Assembly (NCBI GenBank): GCA_001275005.1
Contig: JWZX01002391.1
Span: 1 to 28,515 of the forward strand
DNA from: Chrysochromulina tobinii
Lineage: Eukaryota; Haptophyta; Prymnesiales; Chrysochromulinaceae
Direction: 5' to 3'
DNA: 28,515 nucleotides
Position numbers and translations under genes: made by a program. The notes under the pieces are model-generated. The model was not told where the DNA came from, did no database searches, and saw only the letters and a list, made by a program, of their open reading frames with translations. This document shows, one piece after another, positions 8,997 through 17,500 of this stretch (positions are counted from its first letter, which is position 1; each line of letters opens with the position of its first letter).

Positions 8997-9687
8997 TCAC
9001 TTGTTGATAGCTTTCTCGAGCTTCTCCATGAACTGTTCGTCGTGCATCTCGCCGAGCTCGTCGAGGTAGTACTTATTGCCCTTCGCCTCGAAAGTCGCAA
9101 ATGGATGATAGCCGAGCGGCCGCGTGATGTCGGCCCATGCGACCTCGGTCGTCGTGGATCCGCCTGTGAGCGTCGGCGTCTCGATGATCATCGCCTCCTT
9201 GCCCGGTATGGACGTGATGGTCAAGACGTAGGTGGAGGTTGCCCAGGTCAGCGCGCCCGTCGTGCCACCACCAAACGAGAGCAGCAGCATGCTCATAGCC
9301 ACACCCTTGCCGCTTGCACCCGACGCAGCTGTGATGTACTGCAGGAGTGGGACTGTGGCACGGACACAGAGGGCCAATGAGCGGCAAAACTCTGCGCTAA
9401 CACGGCGCAAGGGCAGGCCTACCTGAAGCAACTGCAAAACCGAGATTGGCGATCGAAGCAAGCTTCAGGGTTTTGACTATCTTGTTCTTGGCGCCCTCGA
9501 ACATGAGCTTTGGTTTGGGATCATCCACGGGTGCTGCCGCGCCCTTATTGGATTTTGTGCTGCACGAGCGGCTGCCCCAGGCTAAAGTTGGCCGCAAAGC
9601 TGCCAGTGGGGGAAGTTGCGAGGCGCAAGGTAGCCGTGCAGCGCAGCGGAGTGCCGAGGGGGCGAGGCCTGAGGCTCGCCGAAACAT
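8997..9687 (-). CDS. TMEM70-like mitochondrial membrane protein, two exons
   Basis: Exons complement(8997..9352, 9423..9687) join over a 70-nt GT-AG intron (TCAG|GTAGGC ... CCACAG|TCCC) into 206 residues. The start is the ATG at 9687, because the longer frame begins only with TTG. The N-terminus (MFRRASGLAPSALRCAARLP) is a typical mitochondrial leader. Two hydrophobic segments follow, around LASIANLGFAVASVPLLQYI and MSMLLLSFGGGTTGALTWAT, with a conserved-looking tail (YVLTITSIPGKEAMIIETPT ... PLGYHPFATFEAKGNKYYLD). This layout of a leader, a two-helix hairpin and a C-terminal beta-rich part matches the TMEM70 family, which helps assemble ATP synthase and complex I in the inner membrane. The family call is from pattern memory. 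The intron is ordinary and holds no repeats. Confidence 0.7.
9353..9422 (-). other. Ordinary 70-nt intron of the TMEM70-like gene
   Basis: GT-AG, phase 1, no tandem repeats and no flanking duplication. It serves as a contrast to the repeat introns elsewhere in the window. Confidence 0.75.
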
Positions 9688-9847
9688 CGAAATTCGGGCT
9701 TCGGAGCTCAATGGCTGATGATGGAAAGTTTAGTCAATTGGCGAGACCGCTAGAGATTTTTGTCTTTGATACAACACTTGGCTTAGACAAGACTTGGCGC
9801 TCTGGCCGGCAGCCCGGCACACATCTGTCGACGAATTTCCAGGAGAA

Positions 9848-10543
9848 TCACAGTGCGCGAGGCCTCGGAGTAAGAGCGCGCCGTCGAAAGCAGAAAGCGC
9901 GAGTCGTGCTCGTGCGCAGCGTGAGCTTGCGCGCCAGCAGTAGGTAGCTCAGTCGCCACCGGCGATGCCTAGCCTTGCGGATCGAGCTGCTGCCACCGCC
10001 GACTTTGGCGGCTGCGGTTTGGCTGTCGCTGATCGGCGCACTTGGCGCGGTTTCTCGATGGAGTGTCGTGGCTCCTGTCGCATCCGCAGGTGCAGGGAAC
10101 GAAGCAAATGAAGACACTCGGTTGGCCGTCGATTTTGTAGGTGACGAACGCCAGTAGCTGTCCAGATCGTCATCAAGGCTTGAGACTGTGTTTTGACGAG
10201 GCTCAGCAAGCCCAAATTCTGAAGGCGTCTCTGACTCCGCCGCGGCCTCTTCGGCCAATCGATGCAAATCGAGCCCGAGCGTCCGCGCCTTATCCATCAC
10301 AGAGTCGTCGAGCGTCGCTTGCGCAGCCAGCTTCCTCTTTATGAAGGCTGAGATCACGTCCTTCTCGCTCTTTGGCTTCGCGACCTTGCCAGTGCTGACG
10401 GTCCTGCGATGTGTCGGCAGCGGAGGCGGTGGCTTTGCGGCATCTGCTGCGAAACGTGCGGCCCTAGCCTGCGCACGTGCGCGCTGCTCGTCCAGGTCAT
10501 GTCCGTCCGCCCCAGCGAGCGTCATGCGGCCCGCCCCTCGCAT
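9848..10543 (-). CDS. Unknown basic/acidic low-complexity protein
   Basis: The open frame from ATG 10543 encodes 231 residues. It begins MRGAGRMTLAGADGHDLDEQ, is followed by an Arg/Ala-rich stretch (RARAQARAARFAADAAK) and a helical acidic segment (SEKDVISAFIKRKLAAQATL, then DDSVMDKARTLGLDLHRLAE), and contains SLDDDLDSYW, which recalls the C-terminal motif of some mRNA-export proteins. The last ~60 residues are Arg-rich and look untypical, so the true 3' end may lie at an unrecognised intron or frame. The start is head-to-head with the exostosin-like gene (140 bp). I do not recognise the family. A nuclear RNA-associated protein is only a guess. Confidence 0.45.
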   Translation of the reverse strand: MRGAGRMTLAGADGHDLDEQRARAQARAARFAADAAKPPPPLPTHRRTVSTGKVAKPKSEKDVISAFIKRKLAAQATLDDSVMDKARTLGLDLHRLAEEAAAESETPSEFGLAEPRQNTVSSLDDDLDSYWRSSPTKSTANRVSSFASFPAPADATGATTLHRETAPSAPISDSQTAAAKVGGGSSSIRKARHRRWRLSYLLLARKLTLRTSTTRAFCFRRRALTPRPRAL

Positions 10544-10683
10544 TAGAAAATGCTTTTGCAGTTCACGCGCCACGTCTCAAACTTCTCGTGCGGTTCAAAG
10601 TGTGTCCCGGCTACCACGGTGTCAAACTTTCCGTGTCTAAATTCCTCACTCGCGTCACGAGCGCGTGTGTGCTTCGCGAGAGA

Positions 10684-11835
10684 ATGCTGGACGATCGGCG
10701 CGGGCCTTCGGGTATCTTCATGTTGGCTGGCGTAGCCACTGCGGCGGTGCTCGTGGTCGCGTGGCGCCGGCGGCGCACGCAAAAGATGTCGCACGCAGAG
10801 CCCGGAGAGCTGATAATCGACACACCAACACCAGCATCAGCGTCATCACTTGAGCAGACCACAGGTTATCCATTCATCTCGCAGGACACCTGGATCCCGC
10901 TCGCAAGTGTGTTCATCAACAAAGTCCCGCATCCATCACAGCGCCAATCCATCTTCAGCGTGATCGACGGCTCAGCTTGCGCAGCTCCACGCATCTTCTT
11001 TGTGCGCACCGACCTCCTGTTTGACGTGATTGACCTCCTGCTGGCGCATCCTACACAATTCATTCTCATCACAGCTTCTAACGACGATCATTGCCCACCG
11101 TATCTTTACTATCCATGCTCAAACATGCAGCACATTCGAGCAGCCGACGCCTTGCTCGACGCACCTAATTTGCTCTGCTGGTTCGCAAAGAATCCATGCA
11201 TCGTGGCACCCAAGCTACGCCCGCTCCCACTAGGACCGAAGTGGCCCCGACGGAGGCCGGGACGCGAGTCCACTGCATTTCGTTCCGATAAGACGGCGCA
11301 CCTGGAACTCTTCCGTGCACTGTCCGAGACGTCCCCAAGCTCTCGGTTCCGTGAGGGCCGATCGGCCAAATCGGGATGGCTTTACTCGAACTTTAAGCAG
11401 ACCACCAAGAAATCGTTCTATCAGCCGCACCGCAACGTGCGCGTCACTTGCAAGGCAGCCCTGCTGGCAAACGGCTTCGAGATGTCCGAGATTACTGACT
11501 TCGAGTCTTACATGCGCGCGCTCGCGGACCACAAGTTCTGCGTGGCGCCTCCCGGGCGGGGCATCGACACGCACCGCTGCTGGGAAGCACTCATGGTGGG
11601 CACGATCCCAATCTTACTGCACACCCCCCTCGACTCTATGTTCGACGGGCTGCCGGTGGTCTTCACGGACGACTACGCGACGGTCACCAAGGAGTGGCTG
11701 GCCGCGCGCTATGAGGAGCTCCAAGAACGACCTGACGAAACCTTTGATTGGGCCAGGCTGCACGCGGATCACTGGGTCAAGAGCATTCAACAGGAGGCCA
11801 GCAGTCAGCGCGAGGCGAAGCGCCGCACGATGTGA
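10684..11835 (+). CDS. Exostosin/GT47-type glycosyltransferase-like type II membrane protein
   Basis: This single exon gives 383 residues from ATG 10684. The frame is open further upstream, but a leader ATG directly before an anchor fits best: residues ~11-27 (GIFMLAGVATAAVLVVAW) form one transmembrane helix followed by Arg-rich residues, the type II Golgi topology. The C-terminal part carries the exostosin-like core HKFCVAPPGRGIDTHRCWEA (about residues 281-300), then LMVGTIPILLHTPLDSMFDG and LPVVFTDDY. In exostosin-family proteins this region binds the nucleotide sugar. Members make cell-surface glycans, so a role in the Golgi on scale or wall polysaccharide is likely, with unknown substrate. 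It has no introns. Confidence 0.8.
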   Translation: MLDDRRGPSGIFMLAGVATAAVLVVAWRRRRTQKMSHAEPGELIIDTPTPASASSLEQTTGYPFISQDTWIPLASVFINKVPHPSQRQSIFSVIDGSACAAPRIFFVRTDLLFDVIDLLLAHPTQFILITASNDDHCPPYLYYPCSNMQHIRAADALLDAPNLLCWFAKNPCIVAPKLRPLPLGPKWPRRRPGRESTAFRSDKTAHLELFRALSETSPSSRFREGRSAKSGWLYSNFKQTTKKSFYQPHRNVRVTCKAALLANGFEMSEITDFESYMRALADHKFCVAPPGRGIDTHRCWEALMVGTIPILLHTPLDSMFDGLPVVFTDDYATVTKEWLAARYEELQERPDETFDWARLHADHWVKSIQQEASSQREAKRRTM

Positions 11836-12022
11836 GAAAACTCTGTGATAAAAACGGTGTGTTTCTCAGACTCAGTTATATCTTTCAACTCGAGAGTCGC
11901 CGTTTAGGCCGTTTTCGCCGGGTCATCTCTCGATCAGTCGCGATCACCCCAGCGGCCCGGCCAGCGGCAGCGGCCCCCCTCGACCGACATCATCTTCGGG
12001 CGGCTCAGATCCCTGGCGCCTA

Positions 12023-12931
12023 CTAGTGCCCCGCGACCCTCTTCGGGCGATGGCGAGTGGGCGAGGCCCTCGTCCGAACCTTTGCTGTCGAAGCTGCGGC
12101 CGCACGAGGCTTGGTTGGCGACTTCGCAAGGGCCGGGCCGACGGCGAGCATTGCTTGGGCTGCCGCGGCCTCCTTCTTGTCCTCGAAGACCGCCGGAGGC
12201 AATCCGGCGCCACTCAGAAGCCCAAGATGGCGAAGGTTGCTGGTGACGTACGTCGATTGCACGAGGAGCACGAAGGCGGCGCACCCTGCGTACGAGACGA
12301 GCGTGACGACTCGCCGTACATGGCCAAACATGCACGGTTGGCCGCTGGCACACGTGGCGAGCGTGCGAAACTGAGTGGGTGCTGCAGATACTGCACAGCT
12401 GGCGAGCATCACGGGCATGTTGATGAACAGCACCACCAACACGACGACACGCTGACCCTTGCGCACCACGACGGAGTCGGCGATGGCTCTGGGGCACGAG
12501 CGAACGGAGCACGAACAGGCTTTCGTTGAAGCCTGTCAAGAAGCCGCTCGCAACGACCGCAACGAGAGGCGTGTGATGCTGAACAAAGTGGAGCCACTCG
12601 TCGGGCACCCATGCATGCAGCAGCAGCAACGGCAGCAGCAGGGCCGCGCTCGCCATGTGATGTTGCCACACCTCGTCGGGGTGCCAAGTGTACAGTGTCA
12701 CGATGCCCGTGTACTTTGCCACCATGACTCCACCACATACTGTAAGGTGAAGGCCGGGATCGCTCGTGCAGCAATGCGCGCCGTGTCGTCGTCGATCGGA
12801 TTCGCCCACGGCATGGTGAAGATGCGCAGGCCAATGGCAACGAAGCAAGAGTAGGAGACCCCGGAAAGAAGCAATACAGGCACCGGTGCGCGGCGTGCGG
12901 CCTGCCGCGGCGGCTTGTTTGGCGGCGGCAT
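12023..12931 (-). CDS. Multi-pass membrane protein, TLC-like, frame broken twice as sequenced
   Basis: Three minus-strand frames follow one another and together read as one membrane protein. Frame one (from ATG 12931) begins MPPPNKPPRQAARRAPVPVL, with a helix LLLSGVSYSCFVAIGLRIF. Frame two continues GGVMVAKYTGIVTLYTWHPD, EVWQHHMASAALLLPLLLLH and SGFLTGFNESLFVLRSLVP. Frame three continues VVVRKGQRVVVLVVLFINMP and ends RHRPKRVAGH with TAG at 12023. The first junction, near 12738, needs one added base. The second, in the CCCC run near 12490, needs one base removed. The HH motif and helix order recall TLC-domain (TRAM-LAG1-CLN8) proteins of lipid metabolism, but this is weak. The cytosolic tail is Ala/Lys-rich. 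Sequencing indels are more likely than a decayed gene, since all three segments look well preserved. Confidence 0.5.
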
Positions 12932-13194
12932 CTAGCTAGAGTGGCCTTCTTGTGGTCGAGGCGGCTTCGGCGACACGTTTCAGTCCAGGGCAACCATCGC
13001 GACCCACCTTTTCTGTAACGGCGGCAATGAAGAAGACGACCCCACCACACCTGCCGGTTCGTGTGGAAAGCGCTCTTTCTCTCCCAACCAAACCCGAAGG
13101 TGCCTGTCAAATCCAAGCACATGCAAATGCGGACCAGGGCACTAGAAAGCTGGGCGCCTGGTCGTGAGGGCAAATCAAACGACGGAACGGAAGA

Positions 13195-14303
13195 ATGCAG
13201 CGCTTCGCAATTCTGGCTGCCGCTGGCGCCGCGACGCTCGCTGCCATCGCTGCCTTCACCTACCGTCGCCGGTCCGAAGGCGACGAGGTCGTTGTCCCAA
13301 CGACCATGAAAGCGGTTGTCGTACGAGGCGGCGAGTGCGTGGTCATATCAGACTGGCGAACGCCGACCCCTGCTGCCGGTGAAATTCTTGTACGCGTGGT
13401 GCCGACTGCAGTCAACCGCCTCGACTTGCTACAGCGGCTCGGCAAGGCACCCGTTCCCGAGGGTGTCACAGAGGTGCTGGGTCTCGAGTGCGCAGGCACG
13501 GTGGTGAGGCTTGGCGAGGGCGTGCGCGCCTTTGCCATCGGCGACGAGGTGCTCGCACTGGTCTCTGGCGGTGGCTACTCCGAATATGTCGCCTTGCCTG
13601 CCGAGACGGCGATGCGTAAGCCGACCGCGCTCTCGTGGGAGGAGGCAGGATCCATTCCAGAGGCGTGGCTGACGGCCTTCAAGCTCGTGCACGTCGTCGG
13701 TGGCGTACGGCCTCAGGAAAAGGTGCTGATCCACGCGGCTGCCAGCGGCGTCGGCGTGGCGGCGATCCAGCTCGCGAAGGACGCAGGCGCCATCTCCTTC
13801 GTGACCGTTGGCTCGAAGGAGAAGCTCCCAAGCGTGCGTGGACCGCTTGGGCGCGGCGGACGGTGCCGTGCGCCACGACGGCGCGTGGGATCGAGAAGCT
13901 CCAGGCAAGCCCACTCTTCAACGGGTCCGTCCACGTCGTCCTCGATCCGGTCGCCTCGAGCTACGCCGAGCAGAACCTGGCGGCGCTCGCAATCGATGGC
14001 CGTTGGGTGCTCTACTCGGCGCTCTCTGGCCCTGGGCTGCCGGAAGCTGTCGGCAAGACCTTTTTTGGGAGCATGGCCAGGAAGCGCCTCTCGCTGCTCG
14101 CGACGACGCTGCGCACGCGGCCGCTCGCGTTCAAGGAGGCACTCGTGGAGCGCTTTGCGCGCGAGGTGCTGCCCAAGTTGGCTACGGGCCGGCTCGAGCA
14201 CATCATCGATCGTGTCTTTGTGGGGTTGGAGCAGGCGCAGGCCGCCCACGAGTACATGGAATCGAATGCGAACGTCGGGAAGATCGTGCTCAAGCTTGCG
14301 TGA
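13195..14303 (+). CDS. NAD(P)H quinone oxidoreductase, PIG3/QOR-like, with N-terminal anchor; two +1 frame breaks
   Basis: This medium-chain dehydrogenase/reductase would reduce quinones with NADPH (family knowledge). From ATG 13195, an N-terminal hydrophobic helix (MQRFAILAAAGAATLAAIAA) is followed by the GroES-like domain (RVVPTAVNRLDLLQRLGKAP, VLGLECAGTVVRLGEGV), the PIG3-type SIPEAWLTAFKLVHVVGGV and the Rossmann motif VLIHAAASGVGVAAIQLAKD. The frame then breaks near 13827-13830 (one extra base), continues as ACVDRLGAADGAVRHDGAWD in a second frame, breaks again near 13889-13892, and finishes in a third frame (DGRWVLYSALSGPG ... EYMESNANVGKIVLKLA, TGA at 14303). Skipping one base at each site gives 368 residues, the family length plus the anchor. 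It pairs head-to-head with the TLC-like gene (263 bp). Confidence 0.85.
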
Positions 14304-14364
14304 AGGCTGAACCTCCAACGCGCAGGTGGGGCTGCACAGGAGGGGCTGCTCAGGAGAGGGTTCC

Positions 14365-14374
14365 AAATATAAAT
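14365..14374 (+). promoter_or_regulatory. TATA-like element upstream of the PLAT receptor-like gene
   Basis: AAATATAAAT stands out in a GC-rich setting ~175 nt before the ATG at 14548 and just after the previous gene ends. Transcription would start about 14395-14405. This is inferred from sequence only. Confidence 0.35.
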
Positions 14375-14547
14375 TCCGCTCTTAGAAACCAAGCTGCTAC
14401 TAACCCCCGGAACTGTGCCCAACACGGCGCCATCCAGTCTTTCCTTGAAAAGCGCCCAAAACGGCGCAGTGAAGTGTGCGAAAGCGTCGGCGCCAGGAAG
14501 ACGACCCGGTGTGTTGGCGCAGCCGGACGGGCGAGAACTCAATCGCC

Positions 14548-17500
14548 ATGAGCATGACCACCACGAACAGCACGGCGGGCCTGATGCTTCGGTGCACAAA
14601 CGGCTGCTTGATGTATCCAGCAGCGGTCTCCGACGGCATGTGCTCCGACGGTGGCCCGGGCGCCGAGTATGCACAGTGCCTCATCGGCGATGACTGCAAT
14701 GACTGCGGGCCTCGCTATGTCCCTGCGCCGCCGCCGCCGCCTCCCCAGATCATAAAGTGCACGAACTCATGTTCATACTATCCGGCAGCGAGCTCCGATG
14801 GCACGTGCTCCGACGGTGGCCCGGGCTCCGTTTTTGCGCAGTGCCGTCTCGGCGAGGATTGCAATGACTGCGGCCCTCGCCTTGTGCCGGCGCCGATGCC
14901 GCCGGCAGCGCCCGGCACGAACATGACCGGCCTGTGCGACAACTCCTGCTACTACTCAACCGACGTCTTCTGTGACGACGGCGGCGTGAACGCCGATAAT
15001 GACGTGTGCGACCTCGGCACCGACTGTGACGATTGTGGCGTGCGCTTCCAGCCGCCGATGCCGCCGGTGGCACCCTCGCCTAGGTCTCCGCCGCCGTCTC
15101 GACCACCGTCTCCACCACCGTCGCCCAAGACGCCCACCACCCGCTTGGCCGCCGCCTCCGTCGCCCTCGCCGCCGCCTCCGTCGCCCTCGCCGCCGCCGC
15201 CCTCGCCGCCGCCGCCCTCGCCGCCGCTACCGCCGCCGCAAGTGCCACGAGAATTTTGGGGTCCGTCCTCGCCACCTGCGCCCCCGCCGCCGTCGCCGTC
15301 GCCGCCGCCGCCGTCTGCGCCGCCGCCGCCTCCGGCAGTGCCGCCCAGGCCGCCACGGTGGCCCGGGACCAACAGCTCCACGCCCATGCCACCGGCCCCA
15401 CCGCCATACATCGACCGGCACTGCGCTGCTGGGCACATGTGGAACGAGACCTCTCGCCAGTGCGCGCCGTGCCGAGAGGGCACCTACAACGGCCTCGCTG
15501 GGTCGAATCGCACCGAGTGCGCCGAGTGCCCGGCAGGCCAGTACGCGCCGCTCGCGGGCTTGCTCCAGTGCGAGCGCTGCCCAGTCGGGAGCTTCGCTTC
15601 GGAGAGCGGCCAGCGCGCATGCGTCACGTGCGCAGCGTACGGCCTTCGGTACACGACGACGCTGCGCGGAGGGAGCACCTCGCCCGTAGAGTGCGTGTGC
15701 GCCGCGGGCGCGTGGCTGCCTGAGTGGCCGCGCCGCGGCGGGCGCTCTTGCTCCCGCTGCCCTCACGGCGCGCTCTGTCCGGGCGGCGACGCGCTGCCGA
15801 TCGCCGCGCCGGGCTACTGGTCTGACGAAGCCGAGGTGACGCGCGTCATCTGGCAGGGAGAGTCCGAGCGCGTGCCCCTCTTCTGGCGGTGCGCGGCCGG
15901 AGAGCTCGGATGCCTCGGTGGCGACGCCCTTGCCAATCTCACCTCGCGCTGTGCCGCCGACCGGCGCGGGCCGCAATGCGCGGGCTGCGTGGCGGGCCAC
16001 TTTGGCATCGGAGCGCTCTGCGGCACGTGTGACGGACCGGGAGGGCCGCTGCCGTTGCTCTTCGGCACACTGCTCCTTATCGGCTGGCCTCATCTCGTCG
16101 TCTGGCTCGGTGCGCGCACCAGCTCCCTGCGGCTCTGCGTGCAGGCGGCACAGACGCTCGCCGTGCTCGGCAGCCTGCGGCTCGGATGGGTGGACGGCAG
16201 CGCCTTGGGCTCGGGGATCGCGCAGACCGTCGGGCTGCTGGGAGTGCTGCTGCAAGACCCTCGGCTCACTCTCTGGAGCTGCGACGTAACGGTCGATCCG
16301 ACGACCGTTTGGACCGCGCTCATGTTGCTGCCCCTCCTTGAGGCGGCGCTGCTGCTCGTGATGCAGCTTGGCATCTACCTGACGCTCAGCTCGATCACCT
16401 CTCTGCCCGCTGAGGTCGTCGTGACTCGCATGACGTCGCGCATGCGCGCGACGCACGGCTACCTGGTGCGCGTGCTGCTGCTGCAGTGGCCCGGTCTCCT
16501 GCACCGCGCGATGATGCGCGTGCGCTGTGAGGCTCGTGCCGACGAGGAGAGCGACGGAGCGGCGGACGGGCAGGTGGGGCCTGCGCCTCCGTTTATACTC
16601 TCGCCCTTCCCGCCAAGGCCGCCCCCTGCCTTCTTTGGAACGATCACGTCACCGCCGCCTCCGCCGACGCCCTCGCCGCCTCCACCCTCAGCGCCGCCGC
16701 TGCTGCCGCCAACGGCAGGAGTGTTCACCGTTGATACTCTACGCCCACCGCCCGCCGCGCCCGCCGCGCCCGCCGCACCCGCGTCACCCGCGTCACCCGC
16801 CGCGCCGCCCGCCCCGATCTGTGCGTACGACGGCCAAGTGCTCGGCCAGACCTCCCACATGGTGCCGAGCGCTCTGTTCCTGTTCACGTTGCTCCTCGTC
16901 CCCGTCCTTGGGGCTTGGCGAGTGCGCCTGCTGCGCCGCGCCCGCCGCCTCGGCTCGAGCGCCGCGCACACGAGCTACGGCGTGCTGTATGCCGGCTTCA
17001 CGCCCCGTGCGTACCTGTGGGAAACAGTCATCGCGCTCCGGTTCGCGGCGCTCTCGGCGCTCGCCACGGCGCTCCCTGAGCACCCGAGGGTCCAGGCAGC
17101 AGGCGCGCTCGTGGTGCTCGCGCTCGGGACGGCGCTGCGGCTCGCGTACCGGCCGCAGCTCGTGCCGGCGTACGGTCGGCTCGCGATCGTGTACGACGTG
17201 CTGCTCCTGCTGCTCGTGCTCACGCACTCGCTGGCCGAGGGCGACGACAGCCTCGAGGCCGGATGGGGCGCGTTGGCGGGCGCCGCGGCGGGCGCAGGCG
17301 CCGTGGCGGGCGCGACGGGCGCGAGTGCCGTGGCGGGCCCGGGCGCCGTGGCGGGCGCGGGCGCGAGCATCAGCATCGGCCTTGAGGAATGCATCTCGAG
17401 TGCGCAGATCCTCGATGCGGCGAGCACTCCGACGGGCGCACACTGCCTGCGCCTCCTCTACCCTCTGATGAGCGCCGTCCTGATCGGCCTCGGCGCCCTC

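Noticed and set aside
10543-10794. Minus-strand segment with coding-like FRHGKFDTVVAGTHFEPHEK
   Set aside because: It overlaps the exostosin-like start, stops at once at 10543, and cannot be joined in frame to the neighbouring gene without invoking a splice I cannot see.
14012-14674. Minus-strand frame with hydrophobic stretches opposite the quinone oxidoreductase end
   Set aside because: It overlaps two well-supported plus-strand genes and is hydrophobic only because it is antisense to charged codons.
15490-15520. GGGTCGAATCGC resembling a tRNA T-loop
   Set aside because: It lies inside the Cys-rich coding region and no acceptor, D or anticodon stems can be drawn around it.
15227-16504. 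Minus-strand Arg/Ala-rich frame opposite the PLAT gene
   Set aside because: It is a shadow of proline- and cysteine-rich coding sequence. The plus-strand frame shows clear Cys spacing and helices.
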